This document shows positions 50,810 to 58,686 of a stretch of DNA of 59,365 bases, piece after piece. The notes under the pieces were generated by a model. It was given only the letters and a program-made list of their open reading frames with translations, was not told where the DNA came from and did not search any database. The position numbers and the translations under genes are program-made. The DNA is from Clostridiales bacterium. GTDB taxonomy: Bacteria > Bacillota > Clostridia > Christensenellales > Aristaeellaceae. The stretch spans positions 1 through 59,365 of the forward strand of contig SVGL01000014.1 in assembly GCA_015056325.1 (NCBI GenBank), read 5' to 3'. Positions within the stretch are counted from its first letter, which is position 1; each line of letters opens with the position of its first letter.

Positions 50810-53800
50810 ATGTTCGGACGAATGAAATACATGTTGCTGGCATGCGGACTTGTGCTATGCATGCTGATTTCACAGGCCTTTGCAGCTACGTCGATTTCGG
50901 GGACACCCTCGACACCAAGATTGAATACGGCTATACCACCAGTGTCAGCTGCGGTACGGTGCGCTATATTTCCCAGATCCGCGGAAGTTCGTATTTTTAC
51001 GACAACTATTGGGGCAGTTGGAAGAGCCAGGCCGGGATTGAATGCGGCACGGCAAGTATCTCCATGGCGCTGTCCTACCTGGGCGTGAGCACGACGCCGA
51101 AGCAGATTCTGGATGCCAATAATGGTGTGACGTATTTCACCGGTTGGAATGCAACCTATCAGGAACCTTCCTCCGTCAGCAGCGCGATGGACAAATACAT
51201 CAATGGCAACGGCAAGTATAGCCCGGTGATTGTCCATTTTAAGAAGGGCGGAAGCTATGCTCAGGGTCATTATGTGTGCCTGGTCGGTGTGGATTCATCG
51301 GGAAATTATCTGGTGTGTGATCCGGCAAACAGCAATAGCTGGACGCTGAAAACATCCTCCGCCAAGTACAAGGAGATTGACCAGATCAAGCAGTACTATA
51401 AGGCCAGCGCATCTATTTCCGATGTGACCACGCTGTGCACGTTCAAGGGTGTGTTCATCAATAAACAGGCGGGATACACCAAGGCCCAGCCATATTCGGA
51501 TGCAACTTCCGTGTCCCAAGTCAAAGCTGGCCAGATGGTAATGGTGACCCGGCTGGTGACCAACAAATACGGCAATATCTGGGCACAGCTTACGGATGGA
51601 AGCTATATTGTTTACTACGACAAGGCATCCGGCGAGCGTTTCCTGACCTTTGACTCCTTCCAGGAGGATATCACAGTGTCTGGGCTGAGCGCGCCAAGTG
51701 GCGACTTGGACAAGGGCGACGTCTTCAATGTCACCGGCGTTCTGAAGGCCAGCATGCCTTTCTATTCCGCTACCGCGAAAATCTTTGATATGAATAGTGG
51801 TGATGTGGTTCAGAGTGCGACGAGCGGCATCTGTCAATCTGAACGCTTCGGTGAATGGCGTGAATCTCAATTACAAGATGCTCTTTGACAAGCTGCCCAA
51901 GGGTAACTATGCGTTTTATGTGGAAGTGCTTCATGGCTTCAAGTACAATGGCGAGGAATTCCTCTTTATGCCGTACAGGACGCCGGTCACCACATATTTT
52001 ACGGTCGGAAATCCTTTTGTGCCGGTGCAGTATATTGAGGTGATCGGCGAGGTCAATACGCTGAAGTATAATGACGCGCATCTGTTCCAGTGGAAGGTGT
52101 ATATTTGACGATTACTGTGCAGGCGAAAAAGCAGGTGACCGGGTTGTCCATTTGGGGGATTGACAGGACAATGTGCACTGAGGACGTGATGTTCGCCACT
52201 GTCCAGGTGGAACCTGCTGATCATGACTGCACACAGTGGCAGTACTACTCCACCGATACGAGTGTGTTTGATGTGCTCAGAGGCGAGGTGTTCGAGGATG
52301 ACATGGGGCGTCTTGTCCTGCCGGTGGAGTCCTATGCAGCTGGCACTGCCAACCTGGTAGTCCGCGCCCTGGATGGAAGCGGGACGGAATGCGTCCATAC
52401 CATCACTGTACAGGACGCGCCAACTGACCTGACTATCTACACCATCCAGGAACTTCCGGAAGGAAGCAACAGTTCGGGTTTCTTTGCGTTCAATCCTCCT
52501 GATGCACTGTTTGACGTGTGCGAGGTGATCGTTGCTGATACGAGCGTTGCAAATGTGACGTATGATAGCACAAACGGTGACTTTGTCTGGTACGCAAAGA
52601 ATACGGGTACGACGACGCTGACCGTGTTTGCGTACTGCGGCAATGCGATGGTCAGAGGCTCGTGCACGATTACGGTGCGAGACAGGGTCCAGGTGGAAAG
52701 CATCAGGATTCAAGGTGTGGCCCATCAGCTTTATGTGGGCGAAACAGCGAAGATGTACTATACGGTGCTGCCTGAGGGACATGACTGCACGTCCTTCAGC
52801 ATTTCTTCCGATAAGCCCTCTGTGGCGGATTTTGACCGGGAAAATGCTTATATGGACGCGACAAGGGGACATGTTATTCCTGTGGAAGCATTTGCAGCAG
52901 GCACAACCAGGCTGAACGTCATGGCTGGAGATGGAAGCGGTGTAAGGGGCACATTTATGCTGCAGGTTCTGGCTGCGCCGGAATCTATCTCGGTGACTGT
53001 TCCGAGTGAAATTGTTGTGGGCCAGAGCGTAGGCGGCTCCTTCAAGATCCTGCCCGAAGGTGTGACCTATGACGACTGCCAGGTTAGCAGCACGTCTTCG
53101 ATGCTGGATGTCCAGTATACCAACGATGGCAGCGGAGAATTCACCTGTATTGCTAAAGTGCCGGGAACAGCAATGCTAGAGGTGCTTGTTCGCTACGGCA
53201 ACTTGAGCCTGAGGAAAACTGTACGGATAACGGTCGTGGAACCCGTATATGTGACCAGCTGCGAAATCGTCGGCCTCAAACCCGTCATGAACGTTGGCGA
53301 AGTGCTCGGCTTCTACCTGGCCTGTGAGCCGGAAGATCACGACAATGATCACTGGAGCTATTCTTGCTCCAATACGAACGTGGCGAATTTCTCGCTGCGT
53401 GATGCGTATTGGGATGACAGCATCGGCGGACAGCGTGTTCCGGTGACGGCTTATGCGCAGGGAGTGTCGGAGATCACCGTGAAGGCGATGGACGGCAGCG
53501 GTACGTCTGCTACCTGGCGGATTGTCGTGCTGGATCCCGGAAAGGTGAAGAAGTTTACCCTGCCCGACAACCTGAGGACGATAGACGCTGAGGCGTTTAT
53601 GAATGTGCCGATGGAATACCTGGTGGTCAACAATGGCTGTGCCACGATCGGCGAACGGGCCTTTGCCAATTGCGGCGGATTGCTGATTGCGGAGATTCCT
53701 GCCAGTGTAACAAGCATTGCATCATCTGCTTTTGAAGGCTGCAGCAATCTGACGATTGTTGCGCCCACTGGCAGTGCGGGACACCGCTATGCAGTCAGTC

Positions 53801-53832
53801 AGAGGATTCCCTGGCTTGAGAGTATTCCTTAA
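50810..53832 (+). pseudogene. Large secreted C39-like peptidase/Ig-like/LRR protein broken by three frameshifts
   Basis: Four successive frames read as one protein of about 1000 residues: a signal peptide from 50810 (MLLACGLVLCMLISQAFA), a shift near 50890, a C39-type domain (GIECGTASISMALSYLG with the cysteine; GHYVCLVGVDSSGNYLVCDP with the histidine), a shift near 51830, a strand-rich spacer, a shift near 52105, then Ig-like BIG modules and a BspA-type repeat end (LRTIDAEAFMNVPMEYL, ANCGGLLIAEIPASVTSIA). Shifts alternate between frames 2 and 1. There is an intact promoter, GAGGAG site and terminator. Either a recent pseudogene or sequence errors. Confidence 0.7.
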
Positions 53833-53839
53833 TTCATTG

Positions 53840-53869
53840 GGCGTCCGCTTCATCTGCGGACGCCTTTTT
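53840..53869 (+). terminator. Terminator of the broken secreted-protein gene
   Basis: GGCGTCCGC (53840-53848) pairs with GCGGACGCC (53856-53864), then TTTTTG. Confidence 0.9.
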
Positions 53870-54112
53870 GCTCATATGCTCCCACAGGCTTACAGGGAAC
53901 ACCATTCTTTACGAGGGGCAAAAGACACAAACAGCTAAACAGACCTGAGCCGGCTTGCTACGAGGTGAGCTGGCCCTTTCTTGTCTCCGTCGCCCTGACA
54001 ACTTAGTTGCTCTTGGACAAAAAGAAACCGCCAGCACTCTCTTAATAGAGAATACTTGCGGTGGAAGGCTTCGACCCATTCATGCCATCTTGGCGTGTTT
54101 TTATGTCGAAAA

Positions 54113-54140
54113 TTGGTGCAGAATTGGTGCATTTGGTGCA
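54113..54140. repeat. Three close copies of TTGGTGCA
   Basis: TTGGTGCA at 54113-54120, 54124-54131 and 54133-54140, all direct. They lie about 380 nt from the integrase 3' end in DNA with no gene (53870-54204), next to repeat R4. They could be protein-binding sites or a remnant of a spread repeat. Confidence 0.45.
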
Positions 54141-54204
54141 TAATTCGGCGTTGTGTAATCAGACGATTTTCGTCAACCCCAGTCAAATCAAGCCTTCTGC
54201 TATC

Positions 54205-54288
54205 GGCCATCACCGTGCTGAAAGCCCGGCGCTGGCTACGCTCGGGCAATGCAAGCATTGCCTCTCGCTAGTCGGCCTGACAGCCTCC
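54205..54288 (+). repeat. Dispersed palindromic repeat, copy R4
   Basis: GGCCATCACC ... CCCGGCGCTGGCTACGCTC, palindrome GGCAATGC/GCATTGCC, then TCGCTAGTCGGCC. It abuts the lysS fragment stop codon. Confidence 0.65.
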
Positions 54289-54289
54289 C

Positions 54290-54388
54290 TCACTGCTCCT
54301 GCTCCTCATCCTTCTTGCCCATCGGCTTCATGGTGGGGAAGAGCAGCACGTCGCGGATGGTGGCGCTGTCGGTCATCAGCATAGCGCC
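54290..54388 (-). pseudogene. 3'-terminal fragment of lysyl-tRNA synthetase gene
   Basis: Minus strand from about 54388 to the TGA at 54292-54290 reads GAMLMTDSATIRDVLLFPTM then KPMGKKDEEQEQ. This is the C-terminus of LysS (class II motif 3 region, LLTDSPSIRDVLLFPTM in typical enzymes). Homology fades upstream of LMTDS. There is no start codon or body, so it is a displaced gene end, as integrases that target lysS 3' ends leave behind. Confidence 0.75.
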
Positions 54389-54495
54389 TTCGGCGCTGGA
54401 TGGGGGAGTTTCAAGCCGGAATTGACATCAACGATGATGTCGGGGGGTAAAACTTGACCGCACCAGCACCTTTGTAACCCTGTTATATCAAGGGG

Positions 54496-54538
54496 CTTAA
54501 ACCAAAATTGGATTAAGTTTGGTTTAAGTTGGTTTAAG
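54496..54538. repeat. Inverted repeat at the integrase 3' end
   Basis: CTTAAACCAAA (54496-54506) and TTTGGTTTAAG (54518-54528) are a perfect 11-bp inverted pair; a further direct TTGGTTTAAG lies at 54529-54538. They overlap the integrase stop codon. Possible integrase arm or core sites, or a terminator without U tract. Confidence 0.55.
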
Positions 54539-55768
54539 GTGCGCCCGCCCCTGCGCCTTCAGGTAGTTCTCAAAACCAGCGAAGGCGTTCTTTTTCATAT
54601 CTCTTGTCGCATCAGCGTAAATATTCAGGGTTGTGGAGACGTCAGCGTGCCCCAACGTGTCCTGAATGACCTTGATATTGACGCCCGCTTCACACATGCG
54701 CGTTGTAAATGTGTGGCGCAGGATGTGACAACTGAACGGTGGGAGAAGAACAGGATTGCGCTTACCCTGCTGTAAGACTTCATCATTACAATCACGGATA
54801 ATGCGACGCAGTGCTTTATTCAGCGTGCCCTGATGCTGTGGCTGTCCGAAACGATTGACAAAGATGAAATCAGTATAGCCGTCTATGGTTGCTTCGCAGC
54901 GGATGCCATTTTCCTCTTGGTAGCGTTGTTCTGTGAGGAAAGCATCTTTGACAATGCCGAGCATTGGGATGCTACGGATGCCCGCTTTTGTCTTGGGGGA
55001 ATGAACATTACAGTAACAGCCATTGGTGGCATGATTGTAGTAAATCAGGGTATGGTTGATGCTGATGGTTTCTTCAACCAAATCAATATCACACCAACGC
55101 AGACCTACTGCTTCACCAACACGCATTCCTGTGCCAAGCATGACGGCAAAGACGGGATACCAATGCAGGTATTGTGGTGTCCGCTGAAGATAATCCAGAA
55201 ACAGGTCTTGCTGTGCCTGGGTCAAGGCACGACGCTTTTCTGTGGTCAGACCGTGGGATTGCTTCAGTTCCTTCAAAACATTATGTGATGGATTGATGCG
55301 GATGTAAGCGTCATCAACTGCCATATCAAGCACTTGATGGAGAACCGTGTGAATGGTATCTATCGTGCTGATGGCGAGGTTGCGCTCATCTGCCAGGGTG
55401 TTGTAAAACCGCTTGACATCGCTTTTGACAAGGGTGGAAATCCGTTTCTTGCCAAAGGATGGTTGAACATACATGCTATACATGTATTGATAGTTTTGAA
55501 AGGTATTATCCTTCAAACCACGCTTCAACTGTCGCCAGAGTTCATACATGTCATTGACGGTGACATAGCGGGCTTCAGTTTTTATTCTATCAAGCTGGTC
55601 TTTTGTGATGGTGCGCTCTTTTTCACGCAGTTCATCCAGTGTTTCGGCATACAGAACATGACGCTTTCTCTCCGTGTCCGTCCATCTGAAGGCGAAGGTT
55701 CCATTGGGACGTTGTTGTTCTCCCTTATGAAGAAGTGGGGCGGTTATTCCTTTCTGTTTTCGTGTCAT
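54524..55768 (-). CDS. Tyrosine recombinase/integrase (Tn916-like)
   Basis: 414 residues. N-terminal arm-binding AP2-like domain (GTFAFRWTDTERKRHVLYAETLDEL, about 22-50), SAM-like core-binding domain (about 70-165), then the catalytic domain with R216 (GTGMRVGEA), H348-x-x-R351 (CHILRHTF), H374 (LGH) and nucleophile Y384 (NIYADAT). All residues for strand exchange are present, so it should be active. It integrates and excises the surrounding element. It lies 136 nt from the lysS fragment. Confidence 0.95.
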   Translation of the reverse strand: MTRKQKGITAPLLHKGEQQRPNGTFAFRWTDTERKRHVLYAETLDELREKERTITKDQLDRIKTEARYVTVNDMYELWRQLKRGLKDNTFQNYQYMYSMYVQPSFGKKRISTLVKSDVKRFYNTLADERNLAISTIDTIHTVLHQVLDMAVDDAYIRINPSHNVLKELKQSHGLTTEKRRALTQAQQDLFLDYLQRTPQYLHWYPVFAVMLGTGMRVGEAVGLRWCDIDLVEETISINHTLIYYNHATNGCYCNVHSPKTKAGIRSIPMLGIVKDAFLTEQRYQEENGIRCEATIDGYTDFIFVNRFGQPQHQGTLNKALRRIIRDCNDEVLQQGKRNPVLLPPFSCHILRHTFTTRMCEAGVNIKVIQDTLGHADVSTTLNIYADATRDMKKNAFAGFENYLKAQGRAHLKPT

Positions 55769-55897
55769 GAGGTACTCCCTTCATGGCACGAAAGACACGA
55801 TTACAAGCAGATTATACCATAGGATGTATCGTGTTTCAAGTGAAACGGGACATCGTTACCAATAGAGGATTAAGTATTACAGTCCGGCACTTACAAG

Positions 55898-55974
55898 TTA
55901 CATCTCACCATTTATCTTTACATCTCACCACTATTGGCATTAGCATCAGCCACATAAAAGCTACATCCTACCAC
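55898..55974. repeat. Iteron-like direct repeats upstream of the integrase
   Basis: TTACATCTCACCA at 55898-55910 and 55918-55930 (20-bp period), with a degenerate CTACATCCTACCAC at 55961-55974. They may bind integrase, an excisionase or a replication protein. Confidence 0.5.
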
Positions 55975-55976
55975 CT

Positions 55977-56012
55977 GGCAGTTTGCTTATCCGGCAGACT
56001 GCCTTTTCTTTT
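55977..56012 (+). terminator. Terminator between integrase and cargo genes
   Basis: GGCAGTTTGC (55977-55986) pairs with GCAGACTGCC (55994-56003) with a wobble, then TTTTCTTTT. It would shield the cargo from outside transcription. Confidence 0.75.
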
Positions 56013-56063
56013 GTCTGTGAGATAAAGCCCGTTCATTTTGTCAATAGCAAAGGGCAAATAACC

Positions 56064-56126
56064 TGTACGCCCTTCGGGACACCCCCTCTGCTATAATGTA
56101 GTCACAAGGTTGAGGGAAGCACACCT
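56064..56126 (+). promoter_or_regulatory. Operator-promoter element, copy 1
   Basis: TGTAC-N8-GGACA (56064-56081), exactly 10 nt, then TATAAT (56092-56097), then GTCAC and GGTTGAGGGAAG as in other copies, though the hairpin is weak. No gene follows before hairpin A; the transcript would start near 56104 and run through it. It could specify a small RNA. Confidence 0.65.
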
Positions 56127-56186
56127 GAAAGCCTTGAAAACACAGCAGTAGAAATCCCAGGCGGTGGGTCAGACCTACCGACGAAA

Positions 56187-56239
56187 CGACCGGGGTTTAG
56201 CAGAGAAAATAAGAAAGATACTGTGCTAAACCTTGGTCG
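56187..56239 (+). other. Stem-loop A (left flank of the paralog cassette)
   Basis: CGACCGGGGTTTAGCA (56187-56202) pairs with TGCTAAACCTTGGTCG (56224-56239). Two of the 16 pairs are G-U wobbles. Loop of 21 nt. Its twin lies at 57922-57973. No U tract follows. Confidence 0.75.
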
Positions 56240-56253
56240 AGAAGAAAATAGGT

Positions 56254-56315
56254 AGTCCGCCTAACGGGACACCCTACATGCTACAATATAATCACGGTAA
56301 GGGAAACACCTACCG
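56254..56315 (+). promoter_or_regulatory. Operator-promoter element, copy 2
   Basis: AGTCC-N8-GGACA (56254-56271), 10 nt, TACAAT (56282-56287), ATCAC, then a hairpin CGGTA..TACCG (56295-56315) in the 5' leader. It drives the first paralog. Confidence 0.75.
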
Positions 56316-56338
56316 AAGAAAAGAAAGGAAGAAAAACT

Positions 56339-56779
56339 ATGACTACTAACAAGAAGAACGGTGCCTGGTACAACTACATCAACAAGACCATCGTGGTGAC
56401 TAAGAACTTTATGGTTCTCGCCGGTCAGTTCGGCACCCCTGAGTTCCATCAGTTGATGGACATGCGAAGCAAGCAACCCACCTTCATCGTCGTGGAGTAC
56501 AAGCCTGAGCGCAATACCAAGAAGAAGACCTACGGCAAGCTGACCTACGAAACGATGGCGAAGTTCATCGCCAACTACGAAACCGACGAGAAGAACCGCA
56601 AGACGATGCTGGCGGAGTTTGACACGGTTCAGAAGATTTCCAAGACCCAAAAGGGCGCCTACATCTTCGTGAAGAAGTGGTTCCTGGGTAAGTATAAGGA
56701 AGTCTTTGATGCCTGGCAGGAGGAGCAGGACGCCAAGAAGCGTGAAGAACAGGACGCTCACCTGCTCTACACGGTCTGA
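56339..56779 (+). CDS. Paralog 1 of an unknown three-gene family
   Basis: 146 residues, no signal or membrane segment. Shares with the next two genes an ordered motif set: VTKNF (20-24), GTPE (32-35), LTYETM (68-73) and VKKWF..KY (111-119), the spacing being almost identical. The N-terminal half is predicted strand-rich; the rest is helical and highly basic/acidic (lysine-rich, ends EEQDAKKREEQD). AAGGAAG lies before the ATG. I recall unnamed relatives in gut Firmicutes mobile DNA but no function. It is transcribed from operator-promoter copy 2. Confidence 0.85.
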   Translation: MTTNKKNGAWYNYINKTIVVTKNFMVLAGQFGTPEFHQLMDMRSKQPTFIVVEYKPERNTKKKTYGKLTYETMAKFIANYETDEKNRKTMLAEFDTVQKISKTQKGAYIFVKKWFLGKYKEVFDAWQEEQDAKKREEQDAHLLYTV

Positions 56780-56787
56780 CAAGAACC

Positions 56788-56846
56788 TGTCCCCCTAACG
56801 GGACACCGCCTCTGCTATAATAAAGACACGATGAGGGAAGACCTCA
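56788..56846 (+). promoter_or_regulatory. Operator-promoter element, copy 3
   Basis: TGTCC-N8-GGACA (56788-56805), 10 nt, TATAAT (56816-56821), then TGAGG-GAAGA-CCTCA hairpin (56832-56846). Drives paralog 2. Confidence 0.8.
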
Positions 56847-56873
56847 CGGGACATTGAAAGGAAGGTAGATTTT

Positions 56874-57299
56874 ATGAAGAAGTGTTACGACGGACACGCG
56901 GTGGATTTCACCACCAACACGGTAACTGTGACCAAGAAGTTCATGATGAACGCCAGTCAGTGGGGTAGTGCCGAAAACAACCTGATGAAAGAGTTCCAGG
57001 CATACGGTCTGCGCATCGTCCTGGAGACGCGCAAGCCCCGCACCCCCAAGAAGACCGACAAGAGCAAGCCCGCCCTGCTGACCTACGCGATGATGGAAGC
57101 CTACATCAGGATGCTGGATGTGGCGGACGAGATGCTGAGTGAGTTTGAGGTCGTGCGCGAGACCGCCAAGAGCCGTCGCAATCGCCAGCAGTATGTGAAT
57201 GACTGGTTCCGCAAGACCTTCCCCCGCTACGACGCCATCCCCGAACTGGACGATGATAACCGCATCGTCTATAACCCCAACGCAAGCCTGTCCACCTGA
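56874..57299 (+). CDS. Paralog 2 of an unknown three-gene family
   Basis: 141 residues. Motifs VTKKF (19-23), GSAE (31-34), LTYAMM (69-74), WF (111-112) and FPRY (116-119), matching paralogs 1 and 3 in order and spacing. Overall identity is low, so the copies are old. GAAAGGAAGG precedes the ATG. The last codons overlap the operator of copy 4. Function unknown; cytoplasmic. Confidence 0.85.
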   Translation: MKKCYDGHAVDFTTNTVTVTKKFMMNASQWGSAENNLMKEFQAYGLRIVLETRKPRTPKKTDKSKPALLTYAMMEAYIRMLDVADEMLSEFEVVRETAKSRRNRQQYVNDWFRKTFPRYDAIPELDDDNRIVYNPNASLST

Positions 57300-57349
57300 T
57301 GGGACACCCCATCTGATATACTGTAATCACGGTGAGGGAAGACCTCACC
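57289..57349 (+). promoter_or_regulatory. Operator-promoter element, copy 4
   Basis: TGTCC-N8-GGACA (57289-57306), 10 nt, TATACT (57317-57322), ATCAC, then a perfect 7-bp hairpin GGTGAGG-GAAGA-CCTCACC (57331-57349). Drives paralog 3; the operator overlaps the paralog 2 stop codon. Confidence 0.82.
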
Positions 57350-57375
57350 CGACAAAACGAAAGGATGTATGAATT

Positions 57376-57921
57376 ATGTTTAATGAGAAGACGAAGAACG
57401 CCTCCCTGAAGAACGCTGGTCACTACTACGATTTTGACACCAACACCCTCTATGTTACCAAGGCTTATCTGAAGAAAGCGGAGACCTACGGCACGCCCGA
57501 ATGCAACAGCCTCAACGAAATGATGGCGCAATTCCCCGGCATGAAGATTGAGATCCACAAGAAGTCCCGCACCAACAATGCCATCTCCTACGAGATGATG
57601 GAAGGCTTCATCCGCATCATGCCCCAGGCTGAGTGGCGCATGAAGGAGTATCAGCGCATCAAGCAGGTCAGCCTCGCCTACAAGAGCCCCTACAAGTTAG
57701 TGTGCGCATGGTTTGAGAAGCAGTTCCCCTACTACGGCAAGCTGACCGAGCACGATGAGAACGGCACCATGAAGTGGGATGTTGTGGCGATGTATAACAT
57801 GGCTGCCGAAGAAGCACATGCCCGCGCCGTAGGCAAGGATGGCACTGTTGTCTCTTTCCCTGCGTCCGCCGTGCGGACGCAGGAGATGAACGCAGAAAAC
57901 CTCCTCGCCGAGGCGGGCTAA
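57376..57921 (+). CDS. Paralog 3 of an unknown three-gene family
   Basis: 181 residues. Motifs VTKAY (27-31), GTPE (39-42), ISYEMM (70-75), WF (112-113) and FPYY (117-120). It has a longer C-terminal tail (about 120-181) than paralogs 1 and 2, alanine- and glutamate-rich. AAAGGATG precedes the ATG. The stop codon lies at the first base of stem-loop B. Function unknown. Confidence 0.85.
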   Translation: MFNEKTKNASLKNAGHYYDFDTNTLYVTKAYLKKAETYGTPECNSLNEMMAQFPGMKIEIHKKSRTNNAISYEMMEGFIRIMPQAEWRMKEYQRIKQVSLAYKSPYKLVCAWFEKQFPYYGKLTEHDENGTMKWDVVAMYNMAAEEAHARAVGKDGTVVSFPASAVRTQEMNAENLLAEAG

Positions 57922-57973
57922 CGACCAAGGTTTAGCAGAGAAATGAATGTAATACCCTGCTAAACCTCGGTCG
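57922..57973 (+). other. Stem-loop B (right flank of the paralog cassette)
   Basis: CGACCAAGGTTTAGCAG (57922-57938) pairs with CTGCTAAACCTCGGTCG (57957-57973): 16 of 17 positions pair, loop 18 nt. The arms match stem-loop A except at the two inner positions. It ends 14 nt before the next start codon, so it may also control that gene. Confidence 0.78.
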
Positions 57974-57987
57974 GGAAAGGTAAAGAT

Positions 57988-58686
57988 ATGGAACTGTTAG
58001 AGAATCGTTTCTACGATTTGGACGAAATCGCAGAAGCAACCAAGAGCAACCGCGCCAGCAGTCAGTTCAAGAGGGACATCACCCGCAAACTGGATGCCTG
58101 GGGTTATGAATACGAGTGGCGCAACCGTAGGGGCGTCACCATCTCCGCACACAACCTGACGCCGGAAATACGGTTGAAGGAACTGTTGGTGAATCGGCTG
58201 AATATGAATAGCCAGATAAACCCCGTGGAGTTCGCATACTTCATCCTGGCATTCTCCGCAATACCCGGCTTCGCCACAATGCCCTGGGAGACACGCTATC
58301 AGGTGCTTCACGAAAACGGGCTGGTGAATAAAGAAATCGCCACTCTGCGAAACTGGGCAAGCAGACTGATAGCCACTGATAATGTCATAAAGGGCGGGAA
58401 GGATGCCCTGTGGCATACTTACATGGATAAGGGCAAAAAGTATCAGGAACGGGTTGAACTGGATGATGCCCGCTACAAAGAATACTGCGCCCGGCGCACG
58501 GATATGCTGGAAACATTGAAACAGACTGACCTGCCCCCATCAAAGCATTGGGGCGAGATGGTGAAGACCTTGTATGGCGAGTATGGGGTATATTATTATT
58601 GCCCTGCCCTGTGTTTGAATGCTCTTGGCGATGATGTGGATGAATTGTATGACCTAGTGGAACAGATAACAGAACAACAGGGATAG
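57988..58686 (+). CDS. Cargo protein of unknown function, possible DNA-binding N-terminus
   Basis: 232 residues, soluble. The first 60 or so (LDEIAEATKSNRASSQFKRDITRKLDAWGYEYEWRNRRGVTI) look like a winged helix, with a final basic wing. The middle has hydrophobic helices (VEFAYFILAFSAIPGF) and LVNKEIATLRNWASRLIATDNVI, which may be a second helix-turn-helix. No family recognised. AAAGG lies before the ATG, 14 nt after stem-loop B. It may be the regulator of the repeated operators or bind the stem-loops; that is inference from position. Confidence 0.8.
   Translation: MELLENRFYDLDEIAEATKSNRASSQFKRDITRKLDAWGYEYEWRNRRGVTISAHNLTPEIRLKELLVNRLNMNSQINPVEFAYFILAFSAIPGFATMPWETRYQVLHENGLVNKEIATLRNWASRLIATDNVIKGGKDALWHTYMDKGKKYQERVELDDARYKEYCARRTDMLETLKQTDLPPSKHWGEMVKTLYGEYGVYYYCPALCLNALGDDVDELYDLVEQITEQQG

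Noticed and set aside
53935..54258. Minus-strand open frame containing the TTGGTGCA repeats
   Set aside because: The peptide is repeat-derived (MHQMHQF) with no ribosome site; similar spurious peptides are often called from such intergenic repeats.
56187..56239. Stem-loop A considered as a rho-independent terminator
   Set aside because: The 3' arm is followed by AGAAGAAAATAGG with no U tract.
56064..57349. The four operator-promoter copies considered as a CRISPR array
   Set aside because: Repeats are about 190-540 nt apart with genes between them and are imperfect; there are no spacers or cas genes.
56187..57973. Stem-loops A and B considered as integron attC sites
   Set aside because: They lack the RYYYAAC/GTTRRRY core ends, there is no IntI-type integrase signature, and only two copies are seen.
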